The notes under the pieces: model-generated | Databases searched by the model: none | What the model was told of the DNA's origin: nothing | What the model saw: only the letters and a program-made list of their open reading frames with translations | Origin: Oscillospiraceae bacterium | GTDB lineage: Bacteria > Bacillota_A > Clostridia > Oscillospirales > CAG-272 | NCBI GenBank assembly: GCA_015064665.1 | Contig: SVRU01000056.1 | Location: forward strand, 1 to 18,156 | Direction of reading: 5' to 3' | Length of the DNA stretch: 18,156 nucleotides | Part shown: positions 15,411 through 18,156 of the stretch, piece after piece | How positions within the stretch are numbered: the stretch's first letter is position 1 | Layout: every line of letters starts with the position of its first letter | Translations under genes and position numbers: made by a program

Positions 15411-15436
15411 ACAAACAAAAAAATATATGTTACAAT
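15408..15436 (+). promoter_or_regulatory. sigma-A promoter of the PHP metallohydrolase gene
   Basis: TTTACA (15408-15413), 17 nt and TACAAT (15431-15436), 22 nt before the start codon. The -35 is 20 bp from the -35 of the divergent gene. Confidence 0.8.
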
Positions 15437-15458
15437 AGTAAAAAAAGAGGAGGTTTAT

Positions 15459-16511
15459 ATGAAAGTTTATCTATTGCCGCCATGCGGCAGTTTTTATAAA
15501 GCAAATCTTCACAGCCATTCAACTCTTTCCGACGGAAATTGGACGCCGGAGGAAATGAAGAGAAACTACATGGCAGAGGGCTATTCTATTCTCGCTTATA
15601 CCGATCATCAGGTGCTTATATGCCATAATGATCTTGCTGAGGAAAACTTTCTTCCGCTTAACGGATACGAGCTTGATATTCCCGAAAATGATAAGCCCTG
15701 GGGCGTGAGTGCAAAGACCTGCCATCTTTGTCTAATAGCACTTGATAAGGAAAGAACAAAGCAAAATATATATCACGAGAGCGTATTTATCGACAGAAAT
15801 GCCGAAATGACCGATATAGCCGAGGACCGTGCGCCTATTGAGCGCAAATACGACCCCGAATTTATATCTAATCTTATAAAGGAGGCGCGGGAAGACGGTT
15901 TTTTCGTTACGTATAATCACCCGGTATGGTCGCTTGAATCTGATGGGCAGTATCTTAAGTACCACGGAATGCATGCGGTTGAGATAGTCAACTATTCCTC
16001 CTGTGTTCTCGGTCATGACGACCGCAACAGTAATTTGTACGATAACATTCTTCATAACGATGAGGAAATTTTTTGTGTTGGCGCAGACGATAATCATAAT
16101 AAATACCCCATTGACAGTCCTTTGTGTGACTCATTCGGCGGCTTTACAATGATAAAAGCGGAAAAGCTCGAGTACTCTGCAGTTGCCGATGCGCTTATTA
16201 AGGGGCACTTTTACGCATCTGAGGGACCGGAGATTTACGAGCTTTATTACGATACCGACGATAAGCTCTTCCATATAAAAACAAGCGAAGCGGCTTATAT
16301 TATCAGAACCTCAGGTGAAAGATACAGCACTTGTTTTGCTGCTGAGAAAAAGGGAGAGACGGTTAACGAGGCAACGTTTGACTTTGGCAGGTCGCTTGAG
16401 GGATACGTTCGCTTCATAGTTCGCGACCGCGAGGGCAAGGAAGCCCATACTCATTCTTACAAAATTTCCGAAATTCTATCAAAGAACGGGGAGAATGACG
16501 TGATTTATTGA
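15459..16511 (+). CDS. PHP-domain metallohydrolase (CehA/McbA-like)
   Basis: The protein has 350 residues from the ATG at 15459, preceded by GAGGAGG at 5 nt. The open frame reaches 15396, but that part overlaps the promoter. Metal-ligand motifs of the PHP phosphoesterase fold are in order: NLHSHSTLSDG (residues 16-26), YTDHQ (near 48), TYNHP (near 150) and GADDNH (near 208). The C-terminal 90 residues form a beta-rich domain (LYYDTDDKLFHIKTSEAAYIIRTSG and following). Members of the CehA/McbA group hydrolyse phospho- or carbamate esters. No signal peptide is seen, so it would act in the cytosol. It is divergent from the propeller-AraC gene, which suggests that it is that regulator's target. 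The stop is followed by a strong terminator. Confidence 0.82.
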   Translation: MKVYLLPPCGSFYKANLHSHSTLSDGNWTPEEMKRNYMAEGYSILAYTDHQVLICHNDLAEENFLPLNGYELDIPENDKPWGVSAKTCHLCLIALDKERTKQNIYHESVFIDRNAEMTDIAEDRAPIERKYDPEFISNLIKEAREDGFFVTYNHPVWSLESDGQYLKYHGMHAVEIVNYSSCVLGHDDRNSNLYDNILHNDEEIFCVGADDNHNKYPIDSPLCDSFGGFTMIKAEKLEYSAVADALIKGHFYASEGPEIYELYYDTDDKLFHIKTSEAAYIIRTSGERYSTCFAAEKKGETVNEATFDFGRSLEGYVRFIVRDREGKEAHTHSYKISEILSKNGENDVIY

Positions 16512-16540
16512 CGGGTGAATCTCAGCTTTATATGTAAAAA

Positions 16541-16596
16541 TAAATTGGACACATCAAAGGTACAAAACCTTAAAATGATGTGTCCAACTTTTTTCG
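16541..16596 (+). terminator. terminator of the PHP gene
   Basis: A perfect 12-bp stem (TTGGACACATCA at 16545-16556 with TGATGTGTCCAA at 16576-16587) encloses an inner AAGG/CCTT hairpin and is followed by CTTTTTT. From 16597 to 16689 I see only AT-rich DNA with a weak CCTT/AAGG hairpin and T-run facing the minus-strand fragment. Confidence 0.9.
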
Positions 16597-16689
16597 TATT
16601 AAATTATACGTAATAAGATTTTATAATGCGTGGTTTAGAACATAAAAGTCTCAAAAAGCCTTATAAATCAAGGATTATTTGCTCGCCTC

Positions 16690-17052
16690 TTAGATAGCAA
16701 CTGCAACGCGGGCGGTCATTAAAACCTGCGGGTTGTTACTTGTGCCGATTACAAGAGTGCCCTCGGCATATGCATCGTTATCACCTCTTGTGACAATACC
16801 GTGCCAATTCTCGCGAAAGAGCCGGGTGGCTCTCAGGTCGAGTATTTCCTTGATGAAATTTACCCCTCCGCCGTGACCGTCATAAACGTATACATTGTCT
16901 GCGCCAGCGGCATAAAAGCCATCAATTGCCGCATTAACGTCAAGCATAATCTCACTGCAGTCCATGGGATAGCTTTCGCTGTCTGCGGCTATCATATCTA
17001 TCGAATCAACGACAGATATTCCTTCAATATCTGTCATCAAAAGTATGTTCAT
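16690..17052 (-). pseudogene. truncated M55 D-aminopeptidase paralogue with an unrelated tail
   Basis: The 120-codon frame is about 72% identical over its first 97 residues to the full-length M55 protein at 1618-2394 (about 70 of 97 positions by eye). It keeps Asp8, Glu10 and His60 (DIEGIS, DGHGGG). Identity stops at NDAYAE, where the intact copy continues into the GLHAMAG ligand motif. Here a 24-residue tail (GTLVIGTSNNPQVLMTARVAVAI) and a stop follow. The missing two thirds include the ligands matching His101 and Glu132, so it cannot be an ordinary peptidase. No other frame downstream resumes the family. A possible promoter (TTTACG-N17-TAAAAT at 17076-17104) exists but there is no convincing ribosome binding site. 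I infer a deletion-derived relic, though a truncated expressed protein is possible. Confidence 0.75.
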
Positions 17053-17130
17053 GTGCTTTAGAATCCGTAAAGTTTATTTTAATGTATTTCGAGACTTTCG
17101 TAAATATGGAAAGTAAATTTTCGTTTTTTG

Positions 17131-17159
17131 TTGCTTTTTGTGTGCTGTTATGATATAAT
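17131..17159 (+). promoter_or_regulatory. sigma-A promoter of the DUF4838 gene
   Basis: TTGCTT (17131-17136), 17 nt and TATAAT (17154-17159), 30 nt before the start codon. Confidence 0.7.
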
Positions 17160-17188
17160 TATTTTAGAAATCTAAAGGGGGCAATGTA

Positions 17189-18156
17189 ATGTACACAATA
17201 AATAAAAAAATTGCTAACAACGTCGTTGATTATGCCGCGGAAGAGCTTCGTAAGTATCTTCGAATGATGATGCCCGAATGCGGCAATATTGAGATAAAAT
17301 ACGATCCTTATGCAAAAGACGGATTTTGTCTTGGGCTTATGCAGGACTTAGGACTTGATATTTCGGATGCAAAGGAACCGGATCTTGACGATATTTTGTA
17401 TATTGATACCGACGAAAATGGCGGAATAATTGCGGGTGACAACCCTCGAAGCATTCTTCTTGCGGTTTATGAATATCTTCGCCGTAACGGATGTCGGTGG
17501 CTTATGCCCGGAGTCGACGGTGAATTTATTCCTATGCACGATATCGTGCCTGTAAAATACCGTCACGCTCCAAGCTGCCGTTATCGCGGCTGGTGTAATG
17601 AGGGAGCGGAGTATCAGTCGGATATGATAGAGGCTATAGAGTTCGTTCCGAAGGTAGGAATGAACGTGTTTATGATGGAGTTTTTTAATCCCGTCGGATA
17701 TTACAGACGCTATTACACGCACCTTTACAATGAGAATAATAGACCCCCTGAGCCTGTAAGTGATAACCAGATCCTTCAGTGGAAACGTCAGTGTGAGACT
17801 GAGCTGTCAAAAAGGGGACTCTCATTTCACGATATCGGTCACGGATGGACGGCACAGCCCTTTGGAATCAATACAGCTCTAAGAGTTGCGCCTGAAAATG
17901 CAGCAGAGCTTACAAACCGTTTTACCCCTGAGCAAAGACAGTATCTCGCCCTTTTGGGAGATGACCGTTCGATCTTCCGCGGTGCTCCGAACTGGACACA
18001 GTTCTGTATGTCTAATCCTAAGGCGCGAAAGATAGTTGCCGAATACGTTGCGGATTATGCCGAAAACCATTCAAATTCGGATTATATTCACGTTTGGCTC
18101 GCGGACGGTGTTAATAATCACTGTGAGTGCGAAAACTGTAAAAAGAAGTCTCCGTC
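17189..18156 (+). CDS. DUF4838 glycosidase-like protein, 3' end missing
   Basis: The ATG at 17189 follows AGGGGG by about 7 nt, and 322 codons are open to the window end without a stop. The N-terminal 100 residues resemble the N-domain of GH67/GH20-like enzymes: AAEELRKYLRMM at the start and GDNPRSILLAVYEYLRRNGCRWLMPGVDGEFIP (about residues 84-116). The rest belongs to the DUF4838 barrel type, with YRGWCNEG (near 133), GHGWTAQPFG (near 220) and, near the end, WLADGVNNHCECENC, the Cys-rich motif typical of these proteins. Members are thought to be glycoside hydrolases of the alpha-glucuronidase type, with activity mostly untested. No signal peptide is seen, so the location is probably cytosolic. 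It is the first gene of a likely transcript with its own promoter. Confidence 0.75.
   Translation, partial: MYTINKKIANNVVDYAAEELRKYLRMMMPECGNIEIKYDPYAKDGFCLGLMQDLGLDISDAKEPDLDDILYIDTDENGGIIAGDNPRSILLAVYEYLRRNGCRWLMPGVDGEFIPMHDIVPVKYRHAPSCRYRGWCNEGAEYQSDMIEAIEFVPKVGMNVFMMEFFNPVGYYRRYYTHLYNENNRPPEPVSDNQILQWKRQCETELSKRGLSFHDIGHGWTAQPFGINTALRVAPENAAELTNRFTPEQRQYLALLGDDRSIFRGAPNWTQFCMSNPKARKIVAEYVADYAENHSNSDYIHVWLADGVNNHCECENCKKKSP

Noticed and set aside
15396..15458. N-terminal extension of the PHP protein
   Set aside because: These bases hold the promoter and the GAGGAGG site. The PHP fold begins normally after the ATG at 15459.
16690..16760. Frameshift in the second M55 copy that could be repaired to full length
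   Set aside because: Neither of the other two minus-strand frames downstream of the break shows the GLHAMAG or NGVSCGE motifs, so sequence is missing rather than shifted.
1618..17052. The two M55 copies as ends of a composite mobile element
   Set aside because: The copies diverge by about 28% in protein, are in the same orientation, and no transposase, terminal repeats or target-site duplications are visible.
17348..17722. Minus-strand open frame of 124 codons opposite the DUF4838 gene
   Set aside because: The plus strand here encodes recognisable DUF4838 sequence with a promoter and ribosome binding site. The minus frame has neither.

Overview
The window looks like a chromosomal piece of a low-to-mid-GC Gram-positive anaerobe, most likely an uncultured gut member of the Bacillota (Clostridia). 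The grounds are: near-consensus sigma-A promoters (TTGACA or TTTACA, N17, TATAAT), strong GGAGG-type ribosome binding sites, intrinsic terminators with long U-tracts, AraC-type one-component regulators in place of two-component or SusC/D systems, and families (TepA-like ClpP-class protease, M55 D-aminopeptidase, bacterial EgsA/AraM, DUF4838) that are common there. No species is assigned. I see no tRNA, rRNA, CRISPR array, insertion sequence, phage gene or origin.

Layout. 1-770: 3' part of a glycerol-1-phosphate dehydrogenase gene. 830-2394 (minus): a TepA-like ClpP-class protease and an M55 D-aminopeptidase, each with its own terminator. 2713-3329 (plus): two small membrane proteins, one with a zinc ribbon, behind a strong promoter and a 120-nt leader. 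3574-6257 (plus): an apparent three-gene operon of a QueG/reductive-dehalogenase-like Fe-S protein, an AraC regulator and an SGNH/CE6-type carbohydrate esterase. 6334-8072 (minus): an unrecognised membrane protein and a second AraC regulator. 8258-9550 (plus): an MFS transporter divergent from that regulator. 9611-12169 (minus): a large putative glycoside hydrolase behind a frameshifted YgjV-like membrane protein gene. 12296-13531 (minus): a GH37 trehalase-like enzyme. 13665-15329 (minus): a protein joining a sialidase-like beta-propeller to an AraC DNA-binding domain. 15459-16511 (plus): a PHP-domain metallohydrolase divergent from it. 16690-17052 (minus): a truncated second copy of the M55 peptidase. 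17189 to the end (plus): the start of a DUF4838 glycosidase-like gene.

The region reads as an accessory carbohydrate/glycan-use neighbourhood: esterase, trehalase-like enzyme, TIM-barrel hydrolase, DUF4838 protein, phosphoesterase-like PHP protein, MFS importer and three AraC-type regulators placed next to likely targets. The most unusual item is the sialidase-propeller/AraC fusion, which looks like a one-component transcription factor whose sensor is a glycosidase fold, with a divergent promoter pair and a symmetric candidate operator in front of it. Functional links between the genes are inferred from order and spacing only.
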